Assembly (NCBI RefSeq): GCF_001305515.1
Contig: NZ_LJYW01000001.1
Coordinates: 854,307-918,306 of the forward strand
DNA: 64,000 bases
From: Prosthecodimorpha hirschii
GTDB taxonomy: Bacteria > Pseudomonadota > Alphaproteobacteria > Rhizobiales > Ancalomicrobiaceae
Direction: 5' to 3'
Both the position numbers and the translations under genes were made by a program. Shown here piece by piece: positions 38,550-48,397 of the stretch; the stretch's first letter is position 1; every line of letters starts with the position of its first letter. The notes under the pieces are model-generated. The model did not search any database, was not told the DNA's origin, and saw only the letters and a program-made list of their open reading frames with translations.

Positions 38550-39968
38550 TCAGAAGTGGAAGCCCTCTTTATCCAGATTGCGGGGCAGACGCATCTCGAC
38601 GAGGTGGGTCGCATTGCGGCGGAGGCGACGGTCGATCGGCATCGCCTCCCGAGTCGGACCGTCCGCATAGTGGATGGTGAGATAGCCGGCCGAATTGTGC
38701 TTTTCGAAATACCGGACATTGCCGCCCGGCGCCGCCGCGGAAATGCTCACCCGCAGCTCCGTATACTTCGCCTGGACGGCCTTGTAGAATTGGCTCAAGA
38801 GCAGTTCGCGGTCGATATAGAAACACAGAAAACTTTCGTCGATTGAATTCTTGGCGCAATCGCGCAGCACCTTGCCCTGAAAGGCGACCGTATCCTTGAT
38901 CGAATTCGGAGCGCTTGAGAAGAACTCCACGAAATAGTCGCGAACCGGATCGCCGGCGTTGTCGATCGCGTGGGTGATGAACTGCATGTGCTGATGGAAA
39001 TATTCTGCCTCCACATCCGGGAATGCCGGCACGGCCCCGCCGGCACCGAGCGCACCGGTCGCATCCGAGACGGACTTCCAGGACGCTGCCACGGCGGCGT
39101 ATCCGGCATCGGTACAGTCGAGCGCTTCCAGGATCAACGCCGCCAGGCGTCCCGATGTCTCGCCATCGGCACCCGAGGACGATGCGGGCTGCGTGATGGT
39201 GGTGTGGTCGCGATCCGGCAGCACCGCGAACGGGATCTCGACGCCCGGTCCGGCACGCCATGTCCACGGCTTGGCCGTCATTTCCGTATCGGGACCGGCA
39301 CTATGGGTGAAATCGATCGTATAGCCGGAGACGTTCATGTTGGCCGCCGGGACCCGGACGGTTCCGTCCGCGCCGGGTTCGTTGACCACCTGCCGCAAGG
39401 CTTCCGTATAGGGCTTCGTGCCCGTGATCACGAAGGGGAGCGTCTTGCCCGGACCGTAGGGGCCCGCCGCCTGCCCGCCGGTGGCATCGAGGAGGTCGCG
39501 GCGCGCCAAATCCCATTGGTATTGCGAGGCGAGTTCCAGACCGTTGAGCATTTCCTGGCCGATCTCGAACCAGCTCCCCCACCCCTTGATCACGCGGCCG
39601 AGCATGCTCTTGCCGAGCCGGGCGAGGCTCGACCCGAAATTGGCCGGCGCCAGCATGATCAGGCGCTTCACCGGAACGGGTTCGCCGCGCTCCATCCGCC
39701 CGACGATCCATTCCCGTGCCACCAATCCACCCGTGGAATGGACGATCATATCGAACGGGTCCGTCAGCGTCTTGTCGGCGATCATGCCCGCGATCACCGT
39801 ATCCATCCGTCTCGCCACGTCGGCGATCCGGACATCGTCACGCATGGACCAGTAGTCCGCCAGATGGATGTCGCTGGCCTGGTGTCCGTTGGCGACGAGG
39901 AATTCCCGTAAGCCCTTGAATGAAGACGACGTATCGCTCCAACCATGCAGAATTGCGATAGCGCTCAT
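38550..39968 (-). CDS. Alpha/beta hydrolase (lipase/esterase-like)
   Basis: This 472-residue protein begins with an oxyanion-hole type motif ILHGWSD (6-12) and has the nucleophile elbow VHSTGG with Ser78, then LIMLAPANFGS, as in triacylglycerol-lipase-like hydrolases. No signal peptide is seen, so it is probably cytosolic. The C-terminal ~200 residues, including FHQHMQFITHAIDNAG, are a separate region I do not recognise. The start at 39968 has GGGAGG 5 nt upstream. Base composition is visibly lower in GC than neighbouring genes (segments near 50% G+C), which suggests horizontal acquisition. It lies between the two copies of the secreted-protein gene, on the opposite strand. Confidence 0.8.
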   Translation of the reverse strand: MSAIAILHGWSDTSSSFKGLREFLVANGHQASDIHLADYWSMRDDVRIADVARRMDTVIAGMIADKTLTDPFDMIVHSTGGLVAREWIVGRMERGEPVPVKRLIMLAPANFGSSLARLGKSMLGRVIKGWGSWFEIGQEMLNGLELASQYQWDLARRDLLDATGGQAAGPYGPGKTLPFVITGTKPYTEALRQVVNEPGADGTVRVPAANMNVSGYTIDFTHSAGPDTEMTAKPWTWRAGPGVEIPFAVLPDRDHTTITQPASSSGADGETSGRLAALILEALDCTDAGYAAVAASWKSVSDATGALGAGGAVPAFPDVEAEYFHQHMQFITHAIDNAGDPVRDYFVEFFSSAPNSIKDTVAFQGKVLRDCAKNSIDESFLCFYIDRELLLSQFYKAVQAKYTELRVSISAAAPGGNVRYFEKHNSAGYLTIHYADGPTREAMPIDRRLRRNATHLVEMRLPRNLDKEGFHF

Positions 39969-40176
39969 AAAAACCTCCCGATGCCGGGTGGCCGACGCCC
40001 CGCCAGCAGCGCGGCGCAGACCATCAAAACGGTCACAGGATACAGCGTGGATTGAATTTCATACAGCCCATAGTGTCATTCTGCACGTTCTAACCGGATT
40101 GAGAGTACGGGGCGGCCTCGGGACCGGCGTCGGAGGCCAACATCGGATGCAGTTTCACCCCGGCCCGACCACCGAC

Positions 40177-40695
40177 CCGAGAAAAATCACGATTAACGGA
40201 TCCTGCAAGCGGGTCTCAGAGCCGGTTCAGCGGCGACGCAATAGTCTCGAAACATCAGCGGACGGGACGAAACAAACCGCCGCTCTCCTCCAGACCCCGC
40301 GAGAACCGACCATGCTGACCCTGCGCTCCGCTTCCCTCGCCGTCGCCGCCGCCGTCCTGGGCGGTCTCTCGATCTTCGCCGCCGCCGGCCCCGCCGCGGC
40401 CGCCGGGGCCTACGGCCCGGACACCTGCCGCCAGGGCTATGTCTGGCGCGAGTCCTTCGTCGGCGACACCGTCTGCGTCACCCCGGCCGAGCGCGCCCGC
40501 GCCAAGGCCGACAACTTCGCCGCCAAGTACCGCGTCAACCCGTCGGGCGGCGCCTATGGCCGCGACACCTGCCGCAACGGCTATGTCTGGCGCGAAGCCT
40601 TCCCGGGCGACCATGTCTGCGTCACCCCCGCCCAGCGCGCCCGCGCCCGCCACGACAATGCCCGCGCCGTCGGCCGCTACGAGAACAGCTACTGA
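40177..40695 (+). repeat. Direct repeat copy B (about 520 bp) containing a small secreted-protein gene
   Basis: This is the partner of copy A at 37924-38443. The 343-bp gap between the hydrolase and this gene (39969-40311) consists of an A/T-richer stretch upstream of the hydrolase plus the duplicated leader. Apart from that I see nothing in the gap. Confidence 0.9.
40312..40695 (+). CDS. Secreted small protein with two Cys-containing repeat modules (copy B)
   Basis: This 127-residue precursor differs from copy A at one residue (ARAVGRYENSY instead of ARANGRYENSY). It has the same signal peptide and two-module architecture with four cysteines. Nucleotide differences are few and mostly silent, which points to a recent duplication or ongoing gene conversion. 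It is transcribed towards rplQ and separated from it by the terminator at 40765-40790, which can act in both directions. Confidence 0.85.
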   Translation: MLTLRSASLAVAAAVLGGLSIFAAAGPAAAAGAYGPDTCRQGYVWRESFVGDTVCVTPAERARAKADNFAAKYRVNPSGGAYGRDTCRNGYVWREAFPGDHVCVTPAQRARARHDNARAVGRYENSY

Positions 40696-40756
40696 GCGCC
40701 CGCTGACCGGGATCGCGCGGCCTCTCCGTCAGCGCTCCCGTCGACACAGCGCAGGG

Positions 40757-40790
40757 GAAAACAAAACGGGCGGCCCTGGGGCCGCCCGTT
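40757..40790 (-). terminator. Intrinsic terminator of the ribosomal superoperon (after rplQ)
   Basis: On the minus strand a 12-bp stem (AACGGGCGGCCC at 40790-40779 with its complement at 40776-40765) with a 2-nt apex is followed by TTTTGTTTTCC-like sequence (40766-40757). This is the clearest terminator in the window. On the plus strand the same stem may end transcription of secreted-protein copy B. Confidence 0.92.
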
Positions 40791-40863
40791 GGTGATTCCG
40801 GAAACCGGAAATCGATCAGCCTTCCGCGGCCTCGGCCCTCATGGGCCTCAGCCTTTCGTGGCC

Positions 40864-41274
40864 TCAGCCTTCCGCGGCCTCGGCGCGGGCGCGGTCCTCG
40901 GCGCCCTTGGCCGACACGTCGCGATCGACGAACTCGATGACGCCGACGGCGGCGTTGTCGCCATGCCGGAAGCCGGCCTTGAGCACGCGGGTGTAGCCGC
41001 CGTTGCGATCCTTGTAGCGCGGGCCGAGCACGTCGAAGAGCTTCTTCACGGCCTTCTCGTCGCGGATCTGGGCGACCGCGTTGCGGCGCGAGTTCAGGTC
41101 GCCGCGCTTGGCCAGCGTGATCAGCTTCTCGACGATCGGACGCAGGTCCTTCGCCTTCGGCAGGGTCGTCACGATCTGCTCGTGGGTGATGAGCGACGAC
41201 GCCATGTTGGCGAACATGGCCTTGCGGTGCTCGTGAGTGCGGGCGAACCGACGGCCGGAATTGCCGTGACGCAT
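40864..41274 (-). CDS. rplQ: 50S ribosomal protein L17
   Basis: This 136-residue protein begins [20 protein letters not shown], the canonical L17 start, followed by the [10 protein letters not shown] segment and a short Ala/Glu-rich C-terminal tail. It binds 23S rRNA near the exit tunnel. It is the last gene of the alpha operon, 254 nt after rpoA, with AGGAGAG 6 nt before the ATG, and is followed by a strong terminator. Confidence 0.98.
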   Translation of the reverse strand: MRHGNSGRRFARTHEHRKAMFANMASSLITHEQIVTTLPKAKDLRPIVEKLITLAKRGDLNSRRNAVAQIRDEKAVKKLFDVLGPRYKDRNGGYTRVLKAGFRHGDNAAVGVIEFVDRDVSAKGAEDRARAEAAEG

Positions 41275-41528
41275 GGAAGTCTCTCCTCGGGTGGCCCGGC
41301 CCGGCCGGGCGGCGCCTTGAGCGCCTCGCTAGGGAACCGGGGACGCGCCCCGGAGCCCCGGCCCTCCCCGCGGGAAGGCCGTCGCACCCCCGGGCATGCG
41401 TCATCCGGGTTTGAATAGTCCTTGTCGCCGGGCCTTGGACCCGCCGTCTTCCGAATGCGGCCCCGTCAGGGACCGGCCCGACCGGGCGCCATGCGAGACC
41501 GCGACGGCGTCCGACCGGAAAAGGCGAA

Positions 41529-42551
41529 TCAGAGCTGGTGATCCTCGTAGCGCTTGGCCAGCTCTTCGATGTTCTCCGGCGGCCAGTTCTGGACTTCCAT
41601 GCCCAGGTGCAGGCCCATCTGCGCGAGAACTTCCTTGATCTCGTTCAGCGACTTGCGACCGAAGTTCGGCGTGCGGAGCATCTCCGCCTCGGTCTTCTGG
41701 ATCAGGTCGCCGATATAGACGATGTTGTCGTTCTTCAGGCAGTTGGCCGAGCGGACCGACAGTTCGAGCTCGTCGACCTTCTTCAGAAGCGCCGGCGGGA
41801 TGCCGATCTCGGGCAGACGCTCCTCGACCTCGGCCTTCCGCGGCTCTTCGAAGTTGACGAAGATCGCGAGCTGGTCCTGCAGGATGCGCGCCGCGTAGGC
41901 CACCGCGTCCTCCGGCTTGACCGAACCGTCAGTCTCGACCGTCAGGGTCAGCTTGTCGTAGTCGAGCACCTGGCCTTCGCGGGTGTTCTCGACGCGGTAG
42001 CTGACCTTCTTGACCGGCGAATAGATGCTGTCGACCGGGATCAGGCCGATCGGGGCATCCTCGGGGCGGTTGCGGTCGGCCGCGACATAGCCCTTGCCGG
42101 TATTGGCGGTGAACTCCATCCGGATCTCCGCGCCCTCGTCGAGGGTGCAGATGACGAGCTCCGGATTGAGAATCTCGATGTCGCCGACGGTCTGGATGTC
42201 GCCGGCGGTGACGATGCCGGGGCCCGACTTGCGCACGACCATGCGCTTCGGTCCCTCGCCCTGCATCTTGATGGCGATTTCCTTGATGTTGAGGACGATG
42301 TCGGTCACATCCTCGCGCACGCCGGGAATCGACGAGAATTCGTGCAGCACGCCGTCGATCTGCACGGCCGTGACGGCCGCGCCCTGCAGCGACGACAGAA
42401 GAACGCGGCGCAGCGCATTGCCGAGCGTCAGGCCGAAGCCGCGCTCCAGAGGCTCAGCCACCACGGTGGCGATCCGGCGGGCGTCGTCGCCGGCCTTCAC
42501 GTCGAGCTTGTTCGGGCGAATGAGCTCTTGCCAGTTCTTGTGAATGGTCAT
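41529..42551 (-). CDS. rpoA: RNA polymerase alpha subunit
   Basis: This 340-residue protein has the start [18 protein letters not shown], typical of alphaproteobacteria. The N-terminal assembly domain (about 1-235) contains [23 protein letters not shown], and the C-terminal domain contains [13 protein letters not shown] and [14 protein letters not shown] for UP-element and activator contacts. An in-frame ATG three codons upstream is less likely. It follows rpsK after 247 nt; that leader contains a 9-bp inverted repeat (42668-42676 with 42695-42703). Confidence 0.98.
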   Translation of the reverse strand: MTIHKNWQELIRPNKLDVKAGDDARRIATVVAEPLERGFGLTLGNALRRVLLSSLQGAAVTAVQIDGVLHEFSSIPGVREDVTDIVLNIKEIAIKMQGEGPKRMVVRKSGPGIVTAGDIQTVGDIEILNPELVICTLDEGAEIRMEFTANTGKGYVAADRNRPEDAPIGLIPVDSIYSPVKKVSYRVENTREGQVLDYDKLTLTVETDGSVKPEDAVAYAARILQDQLAIFVNFEEPRKAEVEERLPEIGIPPALLKKVDELELSVRSANCLKNDNIVYIGDLIQKTEAEMLRTPNFGRKSLNEIKEVLAQMGLHLGMEVQNWPPENIEELAKRYEDHQL

Positions 42552-42798
42552 GGGTCGCACCCGATGGTTCGAGAAGGCCGCTCGGGCTTAGGAGCCGTAT
42601 CCGCCACCGGGACGGCACTCCCTCCGAACGACTCGACGGACGGTGCCGGATCCGGTTGATCCGACGCCCCGTCCGCCTGGAGGATGCCCCGCATGCGGAC
42701 GGGCCACCCTTTGAAATTCGATTTCCGGCCCGACCGGACCATCCGGCCGTCGCGTACAGAAATGGCCGGCCGCCCTCGGGCGCCCGGCCGCCGTCGAA

Positions 42799-43188
42799 TC
42801 AGACCCGGCGCCGCTTGCGCGGACGGCAGCCGTTGTGCGGGATCGGCGTCACGTCGCGGATCGAGGTGACCATGAAGCCGGCCGCCTGCAGCGCGCGAAG
42901 CGCGGACTCGCGACCCGAACCGGGACCGCGGACCTCGACCTCGATCGTCCGCATGCCATGCTCCTGGGCCTTGCGCGCGCACTCTTCGGCGGCGATCTGG
43001 GCCGCGAACGGGGTCGACTTGCGCGAGCCCTTGAAGCCGTTGGCACCGGCCGACGACCAGGCAATCGTATTGCCCTGCGCGTCGGTGATGGTGATCATCG
43101 TATTGTTGAAGGTCGAATTCACGTGCGCAACGCCGGAGGAGATATTCTTCCGTTCGCGGCGGCGGACGCGCTGGGCTTCTTTAGCCAT
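42799..43188 (-). CDS. rpsK: 30S ribosomal protein S11
   Basis: This 129-residue platform protein has the motifs [39 protein letters not shown] and the basic end [13 protein letters not shown]. It is located between rpsM and rpoA as in other alpha operons. GAGGAT lies 8 nt before the ATG. The length equals the family standard. Confidence 0.98.
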   Translation of the reverse strand: MAKEAQRVRRRERKNISSGVAHVNSTFNNTMITITDAQGNTIAWSSAGANGFKGSRKSTPFAAQIAAEECARKAQEHGMRTIEVEVRGPGSGRESALRALQAAGFMVTSIRDVTPIPHNGCRPRKRRRV

Positions 43189-43293
43189 GTGGCTGATCCT
43201 CGAATTCTTTCGTGACCCGATCGGTCTCGTGCGGTCGGACCGCCGCCCCCGGATCCGGCGACGCTCACGCGCGGCCGGCGAAGGCGGTCATCC

Positions 43294-43662
43294 TCACTTC
43301 TTCTTGCCGGCGATCGGCTTGGCCGGGCCCTTGCGGGTCCGCGCGTTGGTATGGGTACGCTGACCGCGCACCGGCAGGCCGCGACGATGACGCAGGCCGC
43401 GATAGCAGCCGAGATCCATCAGACGCTTGATGTTCATCGCCACGTCGCGGCGAAGGTCGCCCTCGACCATATAGTCGCGGTCGATCACTTCGCGGATCTG
43501 CAGCACCTCGGCGTCCGAGAGATCGTGCACGCGCCGTTCCGGAGCGATGCGGACCTTCTCCACGATCTCCTGGGCGTTCTTCTGCCCGATCCCATGGATG
43601 TACTGCAGCGCGATGAGGACGCGCTTGTTGGTCGGAATGTTCACGCCTGCAATGCGGGCCAC
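43294..43662 (-). CDS. rpsM: 30S ribosomal protein S13
   Basis: This 122-residue head protein contacts tRNA and L5. It has [15 protein letters not shown] at the N-terminus, [12 protein letters not shown], and the basic C-terminal [18 protein letters not shown]. The start codon is GTG at 43662, with GGAGAGA about 7 nt upstream; the longer frame from 43866 is not S13-like and runs through the promoter. It is the first gene after a predicted promoter at 43813-43841. Confidence 0.97.
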   Translation of the reverse strand: MARIAGVNIPTNKRVLIALQYIHGIGQKNAQEIVEKVRIAPERRVHDLSDAEVLQIREVIDRDYMVEGDLRRDVAMNIKRLMDLGCYRGLRHRRGLPVRGQRTHTNARTRKGPAKPIAGKKK

Positions 43663-43812
43663 GGCATTTCTCTCCAGTCGATGCGGTGTCCGGAGACGAC
43701 CGCCACCATCAAGGACCTGTCTCCGGAAGGAACCGCACACAGAACGACCGACCGGGGCCGGTCCCCTCCAGGGTCCGACGCCGATCGCACGATCGTCGCG
43801 ATTGAGCGTCGG

Positions 43813-43841
43813 GATATAGTGAGTCCGCGCAAGGCAGTCAA
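43813..43841 (-). promoter_or_regulatory. Predicted sigma-70 promoter of rpsM-rpsK-rpoA-rplQ
   Basis: TTGACT (43841-43836), an exact 17-nt spacer and TATATC (43818-43813) lie in the 299-nt gap between adk and rpsM. Transcription would start near 43806, giving a leader of about 145 nt. The match to consensus is unusually good for this GC-rich genome. Confidence 0.75.
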
Positions 43842-43855
43842 CCCGGCGCGGACTC
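43821..43855. promoter_or_regulatory. 10-bp inverted repeat straddling the rpsM promoter -35 element
   Basis: GAGTCCGCGC (43821-43830) and its exact reverse complement (43846-43855) flank a 15-nt centre that contains the whole -35 hexamer. As DNA it could be an operator; as RNA from the upstream adk transcript it could be a terminator hairpin, though no T-run follows. Confidence 0.5.
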
Positions 43856-43961
43856 TTGTTTGCCACTTACCGACCCCCGATCCCCAAGGATCCCGGCCCG
43901 GTTCGAAGTCCCGCTGCCGCCGGTTGCGCAGGGCCCCTGCCCTCCGAGCCCCGGACCGGTA

Positions 43962-44543
43962 TCAGGCTCCGAGAATCGTCGCGATCTCGACCGACACCTG
44001 ATCGATCGGCAGCATGCCGTCGACGGTTCGCAACTCGCCGGTCCCGGCATAGTAGTTCGACAGCGGCGCGGTCTTCTCGCGATATTCCGTCAGCCGCTTC
44101 TTGAAGCTCTCCGGATTGTCGTCCGCCCGGACCTGGCCACCGGCCGCCTGGGTCTCCGCGACCCGGCTCTCCATGCGCCGCACCAGGGCGTCCTCGTCGA
44201 CCTTGAGCTCGATCACCGCGTCGAGCTTCATGCCCTTCGAGCGCAGCATCGAGGTCAACGCCTCCGCCTGCGGGACCGTCCGCGGGAAGCCGTCGAGAAT
44301 GAAGCCTTTCGCGCAGTCCGCCTCGACGATCCGATCGGCGACGACACCGATCACGATATCGTCCGAGACCAGCTGCCCGGCATCCATCACCGCCTTGGCC
44401 TTGAGGCCGACCTCGGTGCCCGCCTTGACGGCCGCGCGCAGCATGTCGCCGGTCGACAGCTGCACGATGCCGTACTTCGCCACGAGCCGCGACGCCTGGG
44501 TGCCTTTGCCGGCGCCCGGCGGCCCGAGCAGAATCAGTCTCAT
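43962..44543 (-). CDS. adk: Adenylate kinase
   Basis: This 193-residue enzyme interconverts ATP + AMP and 2 ADP. It has the P-loop GPPGAGKGT (7-15), STGDMLR for AMP binding and [12 protein letters not shown]. The LID domain is the short form, without the inserted zinc/beta segment, which is the usual alphaproteobacterial version. The start at 44543 overlaps the secY stop as ATGA, coupling it to the translocase gene; the open frame further upstream is not Adk-like. Confidence 0.97.
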   Translation of the reverse strand: MRLILLGPPGAGKGTQASRLVAKYGIVQLSTGDMLRAAVKAGTEVGLKAKAVMDAGQLVSDDIVIGVVADRIVEADCAKGFILDGFPRTVPQAEALTSMLRSKGMKLDAVIELKVDEDALVRRMESRVAETQAAGGQVRADDNPESFKKRLTEYREKTAPLSNYYAGTGELRTVDGMLPIDQVSVEIATILGA

Positions 44544-45874
44544 CGCCTTCCCCCTTTGAGCTTCGCCCGCTTGATCATACCTTCGTATTGATGGGCGAGC
44601 AGATGTCCCTGGATTTGCGACACCGTATCCATGGTCACGGAGACCACGATCAACAGCGACGTACCACCGAAATAGAACGGCACGCCGGTCCAGGAAATGA
44701 GGAATTCGGGTAAGAGACAAACGACGGCGATGTAGATCGCACCGACCACCGTAATCCGGGTCAGCACGTAGTCGATGTACTCGGCAGTCCGCTCACCGGG
44801 CCGGATGCCCGGGATGAAGCCGCCATGCTTCTTCAGATTGTCGGCGGTGTCGGTCGGATTGAACACGATCGCCGTATAGAAGAAGGAGAAGAACAGGATC
44901 AGGGCCGTGTAGAGCAGCATGTAGAGCGGCTGCCCGTGGCCGAGAATCGCCGTCACGGTCGTCAGCCAGCCGCCGGCCTGGCCGGCCTGGAAGTTGGCGA
45001 CCGTCGCCGGCAGCAGCAGGAGCGAGGAGGCGAAGATCGGCGGGATGACGCCGGCGGTGTTCAGCTTCAGCGGCAGATGCGACGACTGCCCCTGCATGAT
45101 CTGGTTGCCGACCTGCCGCTTAGGATACTGGATCAGCAGCCGGCGCTGGGCGCGCTCCATGAACACGATGAAGGCGATCACGATCACGGCCAGCACGATG
45201 ATGCCGAGAATCACCGGGGTCGAGATGGCGCCCTGGCGGCCGAGCTCGAGGGTGCCGGCGATGGCGCGCGGCAGCTCGGCGACGATGCCGGCAAAGATGA
45301 TCAGCGAGATGCCGTTGCCGATGCCGCGCGAGGTGATCTGCTCGCCGAGCCACATCAGGAACATGGTGCCGCCGACCAGCGTCAGCACGGCCGAGATGCG
45401 GAAGAACACGCCCGGATCGCCGACGATGCTGTTCTGCGAGCCTTCGAGACCGACGGCGATCGCATAGGCCTGGAACACCGCCAGGATGACGGTCAGGTAG
45501 CGGGTGTACTGGTTGAGCTGCTTGCGGCCCGACTCGCCCTCCTTCTTCAAGGCCTCGAAGGCCGGAAGGACGGTGGTCAGCAGCTGGACGATGATCGAGG
45601 CCGAGATGTACGGCATGATCCCGAGGGCGAAGATCGCCATGCGCCCGACGGCGCCGCCCGAGAACATGTTGAACAGGCCGATGATGCCGGTCTGGGCATT
45701 CGAGAAGGCGCGCGACAGCGCCTCCGGATCGATGCCCGGAAGCGGCAGGTAGGTGCCGAACCGGTAGACCAGCAGCGCGCCGAGGGTGAACCAGATCCGC
45801 TTCTTGAGTTCCTCGGCCTTCGCGAAGGCGCCCCAGTTGAGGTTAGCTGCCAGTTGTTCGGCTGCAGAAGCCAT
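44540..45874 (-). CDS. secY: Protein translocase subunit SecY
   Basis: This 444-residue channel subunit of the SecYEG translocon has about ten hydrophobic segments. It contains the signature [15 protein letters not shown], the following [19 protein letters not shown], and the conserved cytoplasmic loop region with [16 protein letters not shown]. The start [14 protein letters not shown] at 45874 follows GGAGTGAGG; a GTG three codons upstream touches that box. A 210-nt leader with two strong hairpins separates it from rplO. Confidence 0.97.
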   Translation of the reverse strand: MASAAEQLAANLNWGAFAKAEELKKRIWFTLGALLVYRFGTYLPLPGIDPEALSRAFSNAQTGIIGLFNMFSGGAVGRMAIFALGIMPYISASIIVQLLTTVLPAFEALKKEGESGRKQLNQYTRYLTVILAVFQAYAIAVGLEGSQNSIVGDPGVFFRISAVLTLVGGTMFLMWLGEQITSRGIGNGISLIIFAGIVAELPRAIAGTLELGRQGAISTPVILGIIVLAVIVIAFIVFMERAQRRLLIQYPKRQVGNQIMQGQSSHLPLKLNTAGVIPPIFASSLLLLPATVANFQAGQAGGWLTTVTAILGHGQPLYMLLYTALILFFSFFYTAIVFNPTDTADNLKKHGGFIPGIRPGERTAEYIDYVLTRITVVGAIYIAVVCLLPEFLISWTGVPFYFGGTSLLIVVSVTMDTVSQIQGHLLAHQYEGMIKRAKLKGGRR

Positions 45875-45921
45875 TCGCCTCACTCCGATGTTCCAGGGCG
45901 CCCGCTCGCTTCAGGGCAAGA

Positions 45922-45969
45922 CGGGAGCAGGATCCGATCCGCACAAAACCGAATCGGATGCCGCTCCCG
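45922..45969 (-). other. Large imperfect hairpin in the secY leader
   Basis: CGGGAGC-agg-ATCCGAT (45922-45938) pairs with ATCGGAT-gcc-GCTCCCG (45953-45969): two perfect 7-bp helices around a 3x3 internal loop, with a 14-nt apical loop. It lies about 50 nt before the secY start on the transcript. Function unknown; an RNA-level control or processing site is possible. Confidence 0.6.
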
Positions 45970-46040
45970 CCCTCGTATCGGCCCGAACCGCCTCGGCGCC
46001 AAGCTGGCACGACGACGCTTCGGATCCGTGACGACAGGCA

Positions 46041-46068
46041 ACCGGGGCCGCGCTGCCGCGGCCCCGGT
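46041..46068 (-). other. 12-bp GC-rich hairpin after rplO
   Basis: ACCGGGGCCGCG (46041-46052) and its exact complement (46057-46068) enclose a 4-nt loop, 17 nt past the rplO stop. No T-run follows on the minus strand, so it may be a partial terminator or mRNA stabiliser between rplO and secY. Confidence 0.6.
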
Positions 46069-46084
46069 GATGATTTCGAACCGG

Positions 46085-46558
46085 TCACTCCGCCGCAGCG
46101 GCTTCCGGCAGGACCAGCGCGCCACCGGCCTTGGCGATCGCCTCGGCGGCCGGCTTCGACGCGCCCGCGACCTCGAAGGTCACGGCCTGGCCGAGTTCGC
46201 CCGGCCCGAGCAGCCGCACGCCGTCCTTGACGCGGCGGATGACGCCGGCGGCGACCAGCGCCTCCGCGGTCACCGTCTGGGTCGCATCGAGACGGCCGGC
46301 TTCGATCGCCTGCGCGACACGATCCAGGCTGACCTCGTTGTAGTCGGCCCGGAAGATGTTCTTGAAGCCGCGCTTCGGCAGGCGCCGATGCAGCGGCATC
46401 TGGCCGCCTTCGAACCCGTTCACGGCCACACCGCTGCGGGCCTTCTGACCCTTCACGCCGCGACCGGAGGTCTTGCCGAGGCCCGAACCGATGCCACGGC
46501 CGAGACGCTTGCCCTTCTTGGCAGCGCCCGGATTGTCGCTGATCTCATTCAGCTTCAT
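46085..46558 (-). CDS. rplO: 50S ribosomal protein L15
   Basis: This 157-residue early 50S assembly protein has [21 protein letters not shown] at the N-terminus, the glycine/lysine-rich [16 protein letters not shown], and [18 protein letters not shown]. The C-terminus ends in an Ala/Glu-rich tail. GAGGAA lies 6 nt upstream of the ATG. It follows rpmD with a 21-nt gap. Confidence 0.98.
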   Translation of the reverse strand: MKLNEISDNPGAAKKGKRLGRGIGSGLGKTSGRGVKGQKARSGVAVNGFEGGQMPLHRRLPKRGFKNIFRADYNEVSLDRVAQAIEAGRLDATQTVTAEALVAAGVIRRVKDGVRLLGPGELGQAVTFEVAGASKPAAEAIAKAGGALVLPEAAAAE

Positions 46559-46579
46559 GGGAGGTTCCTCGAGGCCGGT

Positions 46580-46771
46580 TTACTCGTCCACAACGCGGAC
46601 GAGATGCTGCACCTTGGCGATCATGCCCCGGACCTGAGGACTATCCTTCAGGGTGGAGCGGCGATGCCGCTTGTTGAGACCGAGTCCGATCAGAGTGGCG
46701 CGCTGGTCGCCGGGACGGCGGGCCGGGCTGCCGATCTGCTCGACCGTGACGGTCTTGTCAGTCGTCGACAT
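46580..46771 (-). CDS. rpmD: 50S ribosomal protein L30
   Basis: This 63-residue protein has the short bacterial L30 fold, [30 protein letters not shown], and the end [14 protein letters not shown]. Between rpsE and rplO, the standard spc order. Confidence 0.97.
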   Translation of the reverse strand: MSTTDKTVTVEQIGSPARRPGDQRATLIGLGLNKRHRRSTLKDSPQVRGMIAKVQHLVRVVDE

Positions 46772-46853
46772 GGGTCTTGACCCCTGTTGCTTCAGCTGGG
46801 GACGGAGCCGCTCTCATTCAAGCGGCCCCGGCGATTTCGAAACTTCGACCCGG

Positions 46854-47405
46854 TCAGGCCTCGGCGCTGGTCGCGTCGATGCCCTCTTCGCGCCGGCGGG
46901 ACTGCAGCGTCGACACCTTGATGCCGCGCCGCGCCGCGACGGAGCGCGGGCTGTCCTCGTGCTTGAGGGCGTCGAAGGTCGCCCGGATCATGTTGTAGGG
47001 GTTCGACGAACCGAGCGACTTGGCGACCACGTCCTGGACGCCGAGCGTCTCGAACACGGCGCGCATCGGGCCGCCGGCGATGATGCCGGTACCGGCCGGA
47101 GCCGCACGCAGGATCACCTTGCCGGCGCCGTGATGGCCGTTCACGTCATGATGCAGCGTGCGCCCCTCGCGGAGCGGAACACGCACCAGGCTGCGCTTGG
47201 CCGCCTCGGTCGCCTTGCGGATCGCCTCGGGGACTTCGCGGGCCTTGCCGTGGCCGAAGCCGACGCGGCCCTTCTGGTCGCCGACGACGACCAGGGCGGC
47301 GAAGCCGAAGCGCCGGCCGCCCTTCACCACCTTGGCGACGCGGTTGATGTGAACCAGCCGGTCGACGAATTCGCTGTCGCGTTCTTCACGCTCGCGGGTT
47401 GCCAT
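46854..47405 (-). CDS. rpsE: 30S ribosomal protein S5
   Basis: This 183-residue protein is important for decoding fidelity. It has [42 protein letters not shown] and the helix after [15 protein letters not shown]. The ATG at 47405 is chosen over a TTG two codons upstream because AAGGA is then at suitable distance. The end [13 protein letters not shown] is a short acidic extension. Confidence 0.97.
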   Translation of the reverse strand: MATREREERDSEFVDRLVHINRVAKVVKGGRRFGFAALVVVGDQKGRVGFGHGKAREVPEAIRKATEAAKRSLVRVPLREGRTLHHDVNGHHGAGKVILRAAPAGTGIIAGGPMRAVFETLGVQDVVAKSLGSSNPYNMIRATFDALKHEDSPRSVAARRGIKVSTLQSRRREEGIDATSAEA

Positions 47406-47466
47406 AGTCAATCATCCTTGCCGCGCTGCACCGACGAAGGCGCGCGCTTGAGATCCCCGGAATGCC

Positions 47467-47826
47467 TCAGAAGTCGAGGCCGCCCTCGCGCGCAGCCTCC
47501 GCAAGCGCCTTGACGCGCCCGTGGTAGATGTAGCCGCCGCGATCGAACACGACCTGCTCGACGCCGGCCGACTTGGCCCGCTCCGCCAGGAGCTTGCCGA
47601 CGACCTTGGCGGCTTCCACGTCGGCGCCCGTCTTGAGGGACCCCTTGAGGTCCTTCTCGAGGGTCGACGCCGAGGCCAGGGTCGCCCCGGCCACGTCGTC
47701 GATGATCTGGGCGTAGATGTTCTTCGAGGACCGGAACACCGAAAGGCGCGGACGACCGTTGGCCGCGGCCTTCACGGCACGGCGAACGCGGGCGCGACGG
47801 CGCTCCGTAGTAGACGCATGAGCCAT
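47467..47826 (-). CDS. rplR: 50S ribosomal protein L18
   Basis: This 119-residue 5S rRNA-binding protein has [33 protein letters not shown] and the end [32 protein letters not shown] lies about 9 nt before the ATG. The gene lies 12 nt after rplF. Confidence 0.98.
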   Translation of the reverse strand: MAHASTTERRRARVRRAVKAAANGRPRLSVFRSSKNIYAQIIDDVAGATLASASTLEKDLKGSLKTGADVEAAKVVGKLLAERAKSAGVEQVVFDRGGYIYHGRVKALAEAAREGGLDF

Positions 47827-47838
47827 GATGACCGCTCC

Positions 47839-48378
47839 TTACTTCTTCTTGCCTTCCTTGCGGAAGATCTTCTCACCGGCGTACTTGACGCCCTTGCCCT
47901 TGTAGGGCTCGGGGCCGCGGAATTCGCGGATCTCAGCCGCCACCTGGCCGACACGCTGCTTGTCGATGCCGGAGATGCTGATCTGATCCTGCTTCTGGCC
48001 GGCGACCGCGATCGTGATGCCTTCCGGCACCGGATAGATCACGTCGTGGCTGTAGCCGAGCGAGAGATTGAGGTTCTTGCCCGCGAGCGCCGCCTTGTAG
48101 CCGACGCCGTTGATCTCGAGCTTCTTCTCGAAGCCCTTGGAGACGCCGACGATCAGATTGGAGATCATCGTGCGCGACATGCCCCAGAGCGAGCGCGCCT
48201 GCTTGGACTCGTCGCGCGGCTTCACCGCGATGCCTTCGTCGCCCTTGGTGACCTCGACGAGGTCGTGCACCACGAACGACAGAGCGCCCTTCGGGCCCTT
48301 CACGTTGACGGTCTGGCCGGCAACCTCGGCATTGACGCCGGCGGGAACCGGGACCGCCTTCTTTCCGATACGAGACAT
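47839..48378 (-). CDS. rplF: 50S ribosomal protein L6
   Basis: This 179-residue protein lies near the factor-binding site. It has [39 protein letters not shown] and the family-typical C-terminal [16 protein letters not shown]. The start at 48378 has GAGAGGA upstream; the frame upstream overlaps rpsH and is discarded. Confidence 0.98.
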   Translation of the reverse strand: MSRIGKKAVPVPAGVNAEVAGQTVNVKGPKGALSFVVHDLVEVTKGDEGIAVKPRDESKQARSLWGMSRTMISNLIVGVSKGFEKKLEINGVGYKAALAGKNLNLSLGYSHDVIYPVPEGITIAVAGQKQDQISISGIDKQRVGQVAAEIREFRGPEPYKGKGVKYAGEKIFRKEGKKK

Positions 48379-48397
48379 GGATAAGGTCCTCTCCCGA

